From Alnus glutinosa (lineage: Eukaryota > Streptophyta > Magnoliopsida > Fagales > Betulaceae), in the NCBI RefSeq assembly GCF_958979055.1, contig NC_084898.1, positions 4,246,001-4,310,000 on the forward strand: a stretch of 64,000 nt of DNA, given 5' to 3'. This document shows positions 10,536 to 21,467 of this stretch, one piece after another; positions within the stretch are counted from its first letter, which is position 1; the number at the start of each line of letters is the position of its first letter. Under the pieces are notes generated by a model that was not told where the DNA came from, did no database searches, and saw only the letters and a program-made list of their open reading frames with translations. The translations under genes and the position numbers were made by a program.

Positions 10536-11536
10536 CCACAGGGTATGCAAGAGCTAGGCTAACCAACCAAACGAAGCCGGGGGTGGGGACAAAAAACAAC
10601 TAAAAAGTTCCCCAGAAGGAACTTACAAGGTCAATTGAGACGCATCAGTAGATATAGTTAATGGGTGTATGGAATAGGAATTGTGGTGCGGGATTCTACG
10701 GCGTAGGTGATTGAGGTCAGAAGCTTGACCAAAATGAGAAACTTAGAACCGGCTGCAGCAAGGGTATTGACAGCTTTCTAGGCAACTGTGTTTAGCAAAG
10801 ATTTGGGGTTACCAAATATTATCATGGGGTGCTTTGAGTGGTAAATTGACTAAGATCTACATGATGAAATTGGAGTAGATTTGGATAGCTAATGGAAGAT
10901 ACGCGCACGAACACATGGTAGTAGCTTCGCTGCATGACTAAGAAAATGGACTAGCTAAGGTCACATTTGCAGGGTACGCAAATTTTGTAGCGCATGGACT
11001 ATAAAAGTTTGTCGTTAAACAAATCATAAGATAAGGTTTGGATGAAAGAAATTCTTAGTTGTATCTATAATATTTTTTTGTTACCGTAATTAACTCTATG
11101 TTCTTGATTCATAATTAATGAGATCCATATATTTATTTGTATTTTAAAAAAAAAATAAAAATTGAGTAATGCTAAATACCATATTTTTATTTCATCATTA
11201 TCCCACAATAATACTGTAGCAACCAATCATCATCAATTAGATCAATCCTTATTAGAGGGCGAGGAGCTGGTGGCACCTTTGTAGCTAGCTAGCCGCGAAG
11301 AATTGCCATGAGCAGCACGGTAGCCTTTGGAATGCAGTGTTTTAATGGAGAATATATAAAAATCTGTTTAGAATCTTTGTCTCAGAAATAAAAAATAAAA
11401 TAAAAAAATACCCCATGTTAGACCAGTTAGACCAAAAGACGTCACCGAGTTCGTAACAAGGAAAAAGCAATATATATATATAAGCTTTAGTATAACAAAA
11501 TAATAATACAATGGGAAGATGTCATTGCGTACGTAG

Positions 11537-11583
<47 letters not shown>

Positions 11584-11655
11584 CTTTAGTATAAAAAAAT
11601 AATAATACAATGGGAAGATGTCATTGCGTACGTAGGAAACCCAGAGATGACCAGC
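10536..11655. promoter_or_regulatory. Upstream region of SDR-3
   Basis: About 1.1 kb of non-coding DNA, nearly identical to 20385-21413 in front of SDR-4. It holds a duplicated promoter segment at 11482-11538 and 11581-11638, each with AGCTTTAGTATAA and GTCATTGCGTACGTAGG (ACGT core), separated by a (TA)n tract. SDR-4 has one copy only. Confidence 0.6.
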
Positions 11656-11663
11656 TATAAATA
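11656..11663 (+). promoter_or_regulatory. TATA box of SDR-3
   Basis: TATAAATA lies 54 bp upstream of the ATG at 11710 and is conserved at 21414-21421 in front of SDR-4. Confidence 0.75.
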
Positions 11664-11709
11664 CCCCATAATTAAGCTTACCTTAAACCATAAAACCAAG
11701 AGCAAAACC

Positions 11710-14539
11710 ATGACGAAGAGGTAATTTCATCTTTAACAACAATGTTTTAATATGAGCCCTTTCTTTGTTCTTGCGTTTATTTCAAACTTTTTTCTTCAGG
11801 ATTGCAGTTGTTACGGGGGCCAACAAAGGGATAGGATTTGAAATATGTAAGCAGCTTGCTTCAAATGGGGTCAAGGTTATATTAACTGCTAGAGATGAGA
11901 AGAGGGGCAATGAAGCTGTTGAAAAACTCAAATCTGCTGGATACTCCGATGTGATTTTTCATCAACTTGATGTGGTGGACAAGGCTAGCATTTCTTCTTT
12001 TGCAAATTTCATCAAAACCCAGTTTGGGAAGCTTGACATATTGGTACGTAATCCAACTCTCAGCTACTTGTGATCGGGTGTACTTAATTGTCTGTATTAC
12101 CCCCCGTGTCTCATATTAACTGTCTGTATTGCATGTCCGGATTGATGCTTGGTAGGATACTTTCATTCTAATGGAAGATATGAATTTGACTTATAGATGG
12201 TAATATCAAAATTCATAGGGATCGATGTATAAGTCCAATAGCTTGACTAGACTCCTCTTGCAACTTGATAGCCCTTATCCAATAGTCCAAAGCAAGATGA
12301 TAATAATTTTATAGATAGATAACTTTCTAATCGGTCTATAGTCTTCACTTTTGAATTAAGATAAGGGTTAAATACACTTTTGGTCTCTAAGTTTTGAAAA
12401 ATTTTATTTTTTAGTACATGAATTTCAATTTGCATTACAGATGGTACCTCCATTTTGAAAAAATTTCAAATTAGTACTTCAGTCAAGTTTTCCGTCCAAA
12501 AACTAAAGGTCTGCCACTGAGGGTTGACATGTGTTTTAGTATAAAAAATTAAAAAGAAAATTAAAAAATCTTTAAAAATTAATTTTTAAAAAAATTTTTT
12601 AAAAAAAAAGAGTGGTGGCTGACTGACCACCCCATGGCGAAAAAAAATAAAATAAAATTGGTTAAGGGTTTTGGCCCTCGGAGATGGTTCGGCCACCCCC
12701 ATGGGCAAACCCTCAAATTTTTTTTTTTGATGGGTTTTGGCCTTTGGAGGGTAGTTTGGCCACCCCTCTTCTTTTTCTTTTTCTTTTTTCAATTTTTTTT
12801 TTTAAGTTTTTAATATTTTTTGAATTAATTTTTAAAGATTTTTTATTTTTATTTTTTTTATACTAAAACAAGTGTCAACCCTCAGGGGTTGACACCTGGC
12901 AGACCGTTAGTTTTTTTTTCCCAAAACGGAGTATCATCTGTAATGCTAATTGAAACTCGGGTTCTAAAAAAATAAAGTTTTCAAAACTCAGGGACCAGAA
13001 GTGTATTGAGCCCTTAAGATAATCATGTAGCCTTTCTAGATGAACATAAAGTCATTTGCTTGTTGAAAAATGAAGACCAGTTTAATTAAGTAGATAAAAT
13101 CTTGTTCTTATCCCCTCTTTTAGTACTCTGATATTGAAATTTTTCCAAATTGTAGATAAATAATGCAGGGATTGGTGGAGCCATAATCAACCCAGAAGAT
13201 CAAGAGGGCTTGAAACAGGGGTATAATAAAGTAAGTTTCTTAATGTAATATAATCTCTATTGGCGTTTTAAATTGAGAGCGTAATCTCGAAATTTGAAGT
13301 ATTTACTGCAAGATGATGCATTAAAGTGAACTCGTTTGGGTATGCGATTTTTGTTTTGTTTTGTTTTGTATTGTTTTCAAAATTTTGAATACCGAGAATA
13401 AAAAAAAAAAAATTAAAAAAAAAAATTAAAAAAAAAAAAAAAAAAAAAAAATTTGAAATTACTCTTAGATGGTTTAGAAAAACAAAAATTGAGAAAACAT
13501 TTTCGGAAATGTGAATTAAATTGAATATAATACAAAATTTATGTTTGGGTGATGATGGTTTTTGGTGGTTTTTTTCAACTATTTTATTTATTTATCTTTT
13601 TTTAATTCATGTTTGCCTTGCAACCCAACACACATTGGAATTCACATTGAGTTGGGTTGAAAAAAATTTGAGTAGGGCAATCAAACAAAATTCAAAAAAA
13701 AAAAAAAAAAAAGGATATACAATTTTTTGAACGGTTGAAATTCCTCCAACCCACTTTATCAAATTAGCATATGTTTTTAGGGCACGTAATATTTTCTCAA
13801 ACCCTATTTGAAAGAAAACATTGTCCAAAATAAAATAGCATTCAAATGATTTGAAACATATATTCTGCCTCGTGATTTACCACTGCATACAATGATACAG
13901 ATTATTGGTTCAAATCCCGGACCCTTGGAGACAGTTTTTAAGCAAACTTATGAAACTGCCTCGGATTGTCTGAGAACAAATTATTATGGGATCAAGCAAG
14001 TGATCAAAGAACTAATTCCGCCTCTTGAATTATCCAATTCAGCAAGAATAGTAAATGTCTCCTCCGGCTTCGGACAACTGAAGGTACAACGTTGTTATAC
14101 ATCAAAAAGTAGCTAGACACATTTAGTTATGTCACTGATGCTAATAACAATGGAATTTCAGCTTATTTCAAATGAGAATGCAAGAAAGGAGCTAGAAGAT
14201 GCAGATGGTCTCACAGAAGAGAAAGTGGACAAGGTGGTGGAAGGGTTCTTAGAAGATGCCAAGGAGAATTTGATACATGTCAAAGGCTGGCCTACAAATT
14301 ATTCTGCTTATATTGTCTCCAAGGCAGCTGTGAATGCTTACACGAGAATTCTGGCTAAGAAGTATCCCAACATTGCCATTAACGCAGTTCATCCTGGCTT
14401 TGTCAAGACGGATCTCAATGGAAACACTGGGGTCTTGACTGTTGAAGAAGGAGCAAAAGGTCCTGTCATGCTGGCTTTGACGTCTGAAGGTGGACCTTCC
14501 GGCCTATTCTTTGATAAGACGGAAGTGTCAACCTTTTAA
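11710..14539 (+). CDS. SDR-3: complete short-chain dehydrogenase/reductase, 296 aa
   Basis: A complete five-exon gene: 11710-11720, 11800-12043, 13156-13230, 13901-14083, 14162-14539; 891 nt coding for 296 residues, the usual family length. Exon 1 is only 11 nt (ATGACGAAGAG) and is joined to AG|G ATT, giving [16 protein letters not shown]. Cofactor motif TGANKGIG is at residues 9-16, NNAG at 87-90, the NYYG Asn at 137, catalytic Ser in NVSSG at 165, and YIVSK with catalytic Tyr 221 and Lys 225. The insert between Ser and Tyr is characteristic of the carbonyl reductase / neomenthol dehydrogenase / salutaridine reductase group, which uses NADPH and works as a soluble monomer. All introns have GT..AG borders. 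Intron 2 carries a foldback element (12361-13020). The substrate is unknown. This is the best candidate for a working enzyme in the array. Confidence 0.93.
12361..13020. mobile_element. Foldback DNA element in SDR-3 intron 2
   Basis: Absent from intron 2 of SDR-1 and SDR-4, which read straight through the site. The ends are inverted: AAGGGTTAAATACACTTTTG on the left against the reverse of GTGTATTGAGCCCTT on the right. Longer inverted arms extend inward (GGGTTGACA and TTAGTATAAAA words on both sides) to an AT-rich centre with GGTTCGGCCACCCC words. AAGAT flanks both ends. It belongs to a family seen again at 17060-17640 and 49708-50366. Confidence 0.75.
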
Positions 14540-14567
14540 CTGATAACTGGTGCAATATATACGATGT

Positions 14568-14757
14568 TGTAACACTCGGGTTTCATATTGAAAAGAGATA
14601 AATAGCTCACATAGATCATGAGTGCTAAATTCCACATTGCTCCAATTACTCAGTGAAACTGAACTTTATAATAGATTCTAGGAAAGCTTTAAATTAATTA
14701 GTCATTTTAAGGTGATAGCGCAAATGTAACTAGCGTTTTTTTTCTAATTCATTACGG
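14568..14757. other. Insertion of about 190 bp in SDR-3 3' region
   Basis: SDR-1 and SDR-4 read ATATATAC.AT.TAGTTGCTCAT without interruption. SDR-3 has about 190 bp (TGTAACACTCGGG ... CATTACGGG) placed inside this site. I see no clear terminal repeats and only a 3-4 bp possible target duplication. The element class is unresolved. Confidence 0.5.
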
Positions 14758-15284
14758 GTGTAGTTGCTCATTTTCATGTCACAGTTTGTAATAATTTCTT
14801 CGGTTCTTGCAGTTGTTTTACTTTTGACTTACATCGATCGAATAAAATTAAAGTTTTCTATGTTATATATTGTGAATGTGTAATGCTACAGATATACTAG
14901 GTGATGTGGCTCGAAACAACCCCTACCCTCTTGGATTTCTCTGCAGTCTGCCATCCCCAGCCCACAGACCCATTCTAATGCATTATGCAAATCAACTTGA
15001 GAGACCCAACAAGAGCCACACACCATGTCGTGCCATCAAGAAAAGTTGTGTTGCCTTCTGGAGGTGACAATGTTGTCATTGGAATTGCTGTATCTGCCAT
15101 CTTTGACACCATACTCCCTCTCATGTGTGGGTTCAAACACTTTCTTAATAAGAGATTGATCGAGACTCAACACGTGAGATATTTAATTGAAATGAGAAGT
15201 GAATGATGGAGATAAAGTTTGAACTCATAACTTTGCTCTAATATCACGTTAAATCACCTCTTATTCCAAAATATCTCACGATAA
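14758..15284. other. SDR-3 3' flank and spacer
   Basis: Non-coding apart from short chance frames. A CGAATAAAAT polyadenylation-like signal is near 14838. Confidence 0.4.
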
Positions 15285-15980
15285 TTGGATGTATCTAATG
15301 CGTTTCTCGATGGCCACTTGGAGAAAAAGGTATTTATGGAGCAACCAAAAGGCTTTGAAGATACTACACATCTTGAGTATGTACGCAAGCTACGTCAATC
15401 TCTAATTAGATTGAAACAAGCCCCTAAGGGCTTGGTTTTCTATGTTTTTCTGAAGCATTACTGGATTCTTGGGCTTCAGTATAGACACTTCCTTTTTATA
15501 TTTTCATAAGCAATCGGTGACTATATTTGTTCTTGTTTATGTGAATGACATTATTGTCACCAGTAACCAATCAGCAGCCATCTCTGTGTAAGATTTGAGA
15601 ACTACATATTTCTTTCAATAAATATTATAGGATCATTGCTTTGATATTTATAAGTACTATAGAGCCATACAACGTCTACTACAATTATGAATGGTTACAA
15701 GTATTCATCTCTTATCTCACTATACATCTTATAACGTTTTGTATTCAATGTATTGTGAGAACTCTTCAACTATTTAGTTATTATTATCTTCAATTATGAA
15801 TGACTCTTTATTGTCGTCATTGAGATGCTTGTCATTACTGCTATGAATTGGATCTTTAACACTTTGGTCTTATTACTCATCTTAAGTAGGAATTTGCTAT
15901 GAAAGACCTTTGGTCTCTTTCATTTTTCTTGAGCATTCAAGCTTCTCGAGATCAGCCTTATATATTGATGCATGTAGATC
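15285..15980 (+). pseudogene. Copia reverse transcriptase fragment
   Basis: A relic of a different copia lineage: MDVSNAFLDGHLEKKVF, then KQAPKG at about 15415, LVYVNDIIVT at about 15535 and FAMKDL at about 15890, in changing frames with stops. The catalytic YVDD reads YVND. No LTRs were found around it. Confidence 0.8.
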
Positions 15981-16981
15981 AGTAGATAGATGAGATAAAT
16001 ACTTGCATCCAAATAGTTTGTTTTCTATTCGTTAGCTGTATAGATTTCTTTCTACAGATTCAAATTCCTTTGTTCTGAGTATGACCATATCTTGTAATTG
16101 TATAAATATATACAACAAAGGCTGGTATTTGTTAGAAACCAGCTCTTCCAAAACCATAAATTTGGCTATATTAACATCGTGCCCAATTTAATATATTACC
16201 TAGTTCTGTATCCTCTGCATACAGATAAAATTAAGATAGCTAATAGATTTTTTTACAAATAGTAATGAACAGGTTGTTTTACTTTTGTTGTGTAACAAGT
16301 TTTCCAACGTCAAGAGATCACTCTCGGTTTTCTTTTTTCTTTTCTTTTTTTTCTTTTTTTTGTTTTTAATATCAAAAAGGCAAGAGGGGGCGATCAGAGT
16401 GACTACTCTATCTGCTCGCTGAAGCCCTATCAGAACATCAGTGAGACCTAGAGACGGATGAAGGGGGGGCTGGCAGGGGCCATGCCCCCCCCCCCCACTT
16501 TCCTTAAAAAAAAATTCTCAAAAAATATATATATATAGGCTAAAAAATTAAAAATTTAGCCTATTGGCCCCTACCAATAATTCGGTTAACCAACCAAATT
16601 AACCGACTTAACCGCCTACCGAACTGACGCCTACCCCTAGAGTAAGTAGGTAATCATCAAGTTTCTTCGGGCGAGCCGGCGAGTTGACATCATAGAATGT
16701 GACTGCCATTGTAGCCAAGTCTGCAGATTCCTTCTACAAGCATATAATAAGAGGAAAAGATAAGGATACGTGCTTGTTCACTGTACTGCATTAAGCTAAA
16801 TAAAAGGCTTGTGAACAATATTTCAAAAAGAATCTAGAGATACCAGTGTTTCCAGCTGATTCATTCCTTCACAATGTGAAGGACCCTCCACAAAACCTCA
16901 CGCTGTCTCATACTGCCTATTGGGGTAAGGGAAACATGGGTTACAAAGAAAGGATTTATGTTGCTCTCTATCCCCCTAAGG

Positions 16982-17031
<50 letters not shown>

Positions 17032-17059
17032 AAAAAAAAGAGGATATTTATATTTTCTC
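15981..17059. other. Repeat-rich spacer
   Basis: No gene. It contains a pyrimidine-rich tract (about 16330-16365), a run of C at about 16484-16497 with a following segment related to the hAT-type MITE at 44246-44437 (AAATTTAGCCTATTGGCCCC), and a poly-A tract of about 48 nt from 16982. Confidence 0.5.
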
Positions 17060-17320
17060 CTCATAAACTACTAAAAAAAATGCGCGATGCCCCCATCAAC
17101 TACCAACTTTACACATTTTGCCCCCTTCTGTCAGTCAAATGACTCAAACCCATTGAGTCGTTGACATGGACGGAATATACCGGTTTTGGACATTAATTTT
17201 GATTAAAAGACAAAAATGCCCTCAATTGATCAAAAATAATAATAATAATAAAATTGGTTTATTAATTTGGTTTAAATTTATTAATAAAAAATATTAAAAC
17301 TAATATATTTAATAATAAAA

Positions 17321-17358
<38 letters not shown>

Positions 17359-17640
17359 GGGTGGCTGCCGGAGGGGGGTGGCAGCCACCCCCTTAGGTGG
17401 ACGGGGTGGCGCACAAGCCACCCCCAAATGTGGGTCCGGCCACCCCAGCTTTTCTCTAGGGTGGCCGTGCAGCCACCCTAGCCCAAGCGGCCACCCCAAA
17501 AAAACTTACGGTGACCGCGAGGCCACCCCAGAGAAAATCTGGGGTGGCCGCGCGGCCCCCAGGTTGCGGGGTGGCCTCTTCACCTAAGAGGGTGGCAGCC
17601 ACCCCCTCCGGCAGCACCTCTTTTTCATGGAGAAAAGGTA
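17060..17640. mobile_element. Foldback element remnant with GC-rich palindromic core
   Basis: An AT-rich left part (to 17357) is followed by a GC-rich block (17358-17615) built from GGGGTGGCC / GGCCACCCC words. The outer arms are inverted: GCTGCCGGAGGGGGGTGGCA near 17364 and TGGCAGCCACCCCCTCCGGC near 17592. The left part resembles the outer arm of other foldback elements here. No right terminus is seen; the sequence runs into the duplicated eEF1B upstream block at 17681. Confidence 0.6.
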
Positions 17641-17680
17641 ATTACCAAAAAAAAAAAAAAAAAAAATCAACTAACAACAT

Positions 17681-19212
17681 CTACTATCATTGAAAAAAAA
17701 AAAAAAAAAGGCATTAAAGAACCAGAGACAATTACTTAATTTGTCACAATTTGAGGCCAAACCGTGACTTGCAGGAAAAATTTACGGTTTTTACTGCGTC
17801 CCACAATTTATACAGAGAAATTTTGCCCTTTGTGCTATTCCGCTGTTATTCTTCACTTTATAGATGACACATGATAAACAAGAAGACATCAATGGCTACT
17901 TCTCCACCAGTCAGTAAAAATCATACTCAAAAATTCAAACCTAAAACCTTATGTATGAAACAGAGTGGTTCATAAGGGAAGTAGCAGATAAGAAAGAATT
18001 CACAGTTCAAGATGTCCTTTCAAACATCGAACTGACGTCACACAACCAATATACCATAACATAAAAACAAAAGCAGAGGACGAAGTTCAGAAACTCACTA
18101 AATTTGTCCCATAATCTAAGTTGGCTAAATCAACAAATGGGTATACCGAAAATCATCAATTTAATCTCAACCCAAAAGACCCAATCAACTTTCCCTCAAC
18201 AACAAACAGCATCACCGATCAACAAGAGGTAAGAAAATTGGAGGGCTGTTCGGTCTCTACCCCAATTTCCCAAATCAACAGAGTATCGACAAAATTACCC
18301 AATGGGTATATCAATATTCGAAACTAAAACAAGCACAACATCACCCATCGGTTCTTGGAGCAAAATCAAGAGAAAAATTCATGAGAATGACGAGAGAGAG
18401 GGAGACAGTAACGAGAGAGAACAACGGAAGGAAGAGAGAGATTACCTCTCAAGTATAATTCTGAATCCTCTTGATTCACTGATCGGGTTGCTAGAGGAGG
18501 AGAGGGAATGCTTTTGATTTACTGAGGGGAAAGGAAAGAATTCGGTTTGCTGAAGTGAAAAGGTTTTTTTTTTTTTTTTGAAGAAAAGTGAAAAGCTTTT
18601 GGTGTCTGAAAGAGAAAACAAAATGCTGTTTTTTTAACAGCAATAATCGGAGAATTTATTTTGTAGTGTTTTTAAGGGTTTCGAATTTAATTTCTCTTTC
18701 TTATGAAGCACTTGAAATTAAATATAAGCGCCGTAAAATATTGTAGTTCTACAAAAATAAAAAAAAAATAAAAATATATTATTCGGGTGGTTTCAGCCAC
18801 TCACACGCGGGTAGGCCATGAGGGGTGGCCCAAAAACCCTCAAATGGCAAGGAGTGGTTCGGCCACCCCGTTTTTGGCAATAGGGGTGGCTCGAGCTACA
18901 CCAAATTTTACACATATATATAATTTTTTTTTAATAATTTTAATGAAGCATATAGGACAAGTGGCAGTTGTTGATTGTTTTGATGTGTGTTGTTAAAATA
19001 TTATATGAAATTATAATTTGGATCTTTCGGATTAATACAAATACTATCTATAATATTTTTTTAAACCAAGTGATCCATTTAATAAACGGCCTTAAACATG
19101 ATCTAATGAAGCATTTAACCCTAACTTGTTTGATACTCCTTCATGTTTTTTACAGTTAAACATAAACGGCACTTTCATCAAATGGTTAACATGAATTGTT
19201 CTGTGCAATAAA
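17681..19212 (-). repeat. Copy of eEF1B upstream region (partner 37812-38935)
   Basis: Starts exactly where the intron before the first recognisable exon of the eEF1B pseudogene starts (CTACTATCATTGAAA at 17681 and 37812) and is almost identical to about 18026. Positions 18027-18655 are unique to this copy; 38158-38338 replaces them in the other. Similarity resumes from about 18660 to 19212. On the minus strand the unique part looks like a 5' leader ending in a splice donor (CTTGAGAG|GTAATC at about 18446), so this copy may retain the promoter that the pseudogene lost. Confidence 0.82.
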
Positions 19213-19285
19213 ACTAGCCTATATATATATAGGCCCCTCATGTACAGTATTATGTGTGATTCAATATACAAGTTAAGTCTCAACA
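19213..19285 (+). repeat. Truncated copia-1 LTR fragment
   Basis: The right 73 bp of a copia-1 LTR (ACTAGCC ... CTCAACA), with the two variants typical of the 3' LTR at 9412-9550. The left part is missing; the junction is to the eEF1B upstream copy. Confidence 0.88.
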
Positions 19286-19468
19286 CCAACATTGCCATTA
19301 ACTCAGTTAATCCTGGCTATAGCCTATATCAATATAGAATGAATGGAAACACTGGGGTACGTCTTGACTGTTGAAGAAGGAGCTAAAGGCCCTGTCATGC
19401 TGGCTTTGATGCCTGAAGGTGGACCTTCCGGCCTCTTCTTTGATGAGACGGAAGTTTCAAGCTTTTAA
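19286..19468 (+). pseudogene. Orphan 3' tail of SDR pseudogene
   Basis: A copy of 9551-9730, coding for the C-terminal part ([20 protein letters not shown]) and ending at TAA 19466-19468. A 4-bp insertion in GGGGTACGTCTTG shifts the frame. It has no upstream exons. Confidence 0.85.
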
Positions 19469-19687
19469 CTCAAAATTAATGCAATTCAAATATACAATGC
19501 AGTTGCTCATTGTGTATGTCAAACATTTTGTAGAAATTTCCTTACTTCTTGTAGTACTTGGCTTATATTTTAGTTGCATTAAATAAAAGCTTCCTTATGT
19601 TATATGTTGTGAAAGGTCCTCTTAGCTTTGACTGTTTGTAAATTTGTACTTTTTACATCAGATTCCTCTTTTTTATTATTAGGCACT

Positions 19688-19926
19688 TAGGGGTGGAAAT
19701 GTGGATAGATAATAATTCTCCGCATCCGTACATATCCATAATTCATTATACACTATTCCAATATACGGATGCAGATAGTATAAATACTATCCGCATTTGC
19801 GGATTTGGATAGCGGCTTTAAGATATGCGGGTGTGGTTTATAACCGCATCGGCATAACCTTTATTATAATATATATTAAATCAATCAAAACTTGCCACGT
19901 TGTCATATGGCTCATTAAAAAAACTG

Positions 19927-19975
<49 letters not shown>

Positions 19976-20131
19976 AGAAAAAGAAGAGGTATAAAAACCG
20001 GTTACCCTGTTAATAATCGAATAACTGGCGATTGATAATAACCGCAACCGCAACCGGTTGTACACCCCAACTAAAGGTCTTAAACTTACCAAATAAAAAA
20101 CGGCGTCGTTTTAGTGAATTTAATTAATTAA

Positions 20132-20225
<94 letters not shown>

Positions 20226-20384
20226 GGGAATGGAGATGCGGTTATTAACCGCATCGACATTCCCTTAAACCTCTCTCCTCATCCGCATATGCAGATATTG
20301 GTTTTGCTATCCGTATGGACGGATAATGGTTAGGCGCGGATATCGAATGTTGTCGGTTATTATCCGCCCGAATTTTCACTCCTA
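19688..20384. mobile_element. Non-autonomous hAT-like DNA element, copy 2
   Basis: Duplicate of 9950-10535 with the same ends (TAGGGGTGGAAAT; the right end reads CACTCCTA). It is enlarged by a poly-A tract (about 19926-19980) and a long (TA)n tract. Confidence 0.6.
20136..20220. repeat. (TA)n microsatellite
   Basis: About 80 bp of uninterrupted TA inside hAT-like copy 2; copy 1 has only about 10 bp at the matching place (10367-10376). Confidence 0.9.
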
Positions 20385-21413
20385 CCACAGGGTATGCAAG
20401 AGCTAGGCTAACCAACCAAACGAAGCCGGGGGTGGGGGTGGAGACAAAAAACAACTAAAAAGTTCCCCAGAAGGAACTTACAAGGTCAATTGAGACGCAT
20501 CAGTAGATATAGTTAATGGGCGTATGGAATAGGAATTGTGGTGCGGGATTCTGCGGCGTAGGTGATTGAGGTCAGAAGCTTGACCAAAATGAGAAACTTA
20601 GAACCGGCTGCAGCAGAGGTATTGACAGCTTTCTAGGCAACTGTGTTTAGCAAAGATTTGGGGTTACCAAATATTATCATGGGGAGCTTTGAGTGGTAAA
20701 TTGACTAAGATCTACATGATGAAATTGGAGTAGATTTGGATAGCTAATGGAAGACACGCGCACGAACACATGGTAGTAGCTTCGCTGCATGACTAAGAAA
20801 ATGGACTAGCTAAGGTCACATTTGCAGGGTACGCAAATTTTGTAGCGCATGGACTATAAAAGTTTGTTGTTAAACAAATCAAAAGATAAGGTTTGGATGA
20901 AAGAAATTTTTAGTTGTATCTATAATATTTTTTTGTTACAGTAATTAACTCTATTTTCTTGATTCATAATTAATGAGATCCATATATTTATTTGTATTTA
21001 AAAAAAAAAAATTGAGTAATGCTAAATACCATATTTTTATCTCATCATTATCCCACAATATATAATACTGTAGCAACCAATCATCATCAATTAGATCGAT
21101 CCTTATTAGAGGACGAGGAGACGGTGGTACCTTTGTAGCTAGCTAGCCGCGAAGAATTGCCATGAGCAGCACGGTAGCCTTTGGAATGCAGTGTTTTAAT
21201 GGAGAATATATAAAAATCTGTTTGGAATCTTTGTCTCAGAAATAAAAAATAAAATAAAAAAATACCCCATGTTAGACCAGTTAGACCAAAAGATGTCACC
21301 GCGTTCGTAACAAGGAAAAAGCAAATATATATATATAAGCTTTAGTATAACAAAATAATAATACAATGTAGGAAGACGTCATTGCTTACGTAGAAAACCC
21401 AGAGATGACCAGC
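20385..21413. promoter_or_regulatory. Upstream region of SDR-4
   Basis: Non-coding, nearly identical to the SDR-3 upstream region. A single ACGT-core segment (GGAAGACGTCATTGCTTACG near 21371) is present instead of two. Confidence 0.6.
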
Positions 21414-21421
21414 TATAAATA
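21414..21421 (+). promoter_or_regulatory. TATA box of SDR-4
   Basis: TATAAATA lies 54 bp upstream of the ATG, at the same spacing as in SDR-3. Confidence 0.75.
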
Positions 21422-21467
21422 CCCCATAATTAAGCTTACCTTAAACCATAAAACCAAGAGCAAAACC

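Larger units (their letters stand above)
9485..12043. repeat. Segmental duplication copy A (partner 19213-21801)
   Basis: From within the copia-1 3' LTR through the SDR-2 tail, a TAGGGGTG-ended element and the SDR-3 promoter, to the end of SDR-3 exon 2, this block is nearly identical to 19213-21801. Differences are mainly (TA)n and poly-A lengths, a promoter repeat near 11482-11638 and scattered substitutions. Confidence 0.88.

Noticed and set aside
14876-15206. Two overlapping short frames downstream of SDR-3
   Set aside because: No family recognised and no splice context; treated as spacer.
17357-17587. GC-rich frame that looked like a separate gene
   Set aside because: Gly/Pro-rich translation of palindromic repeats; base composition unlike the real exons.
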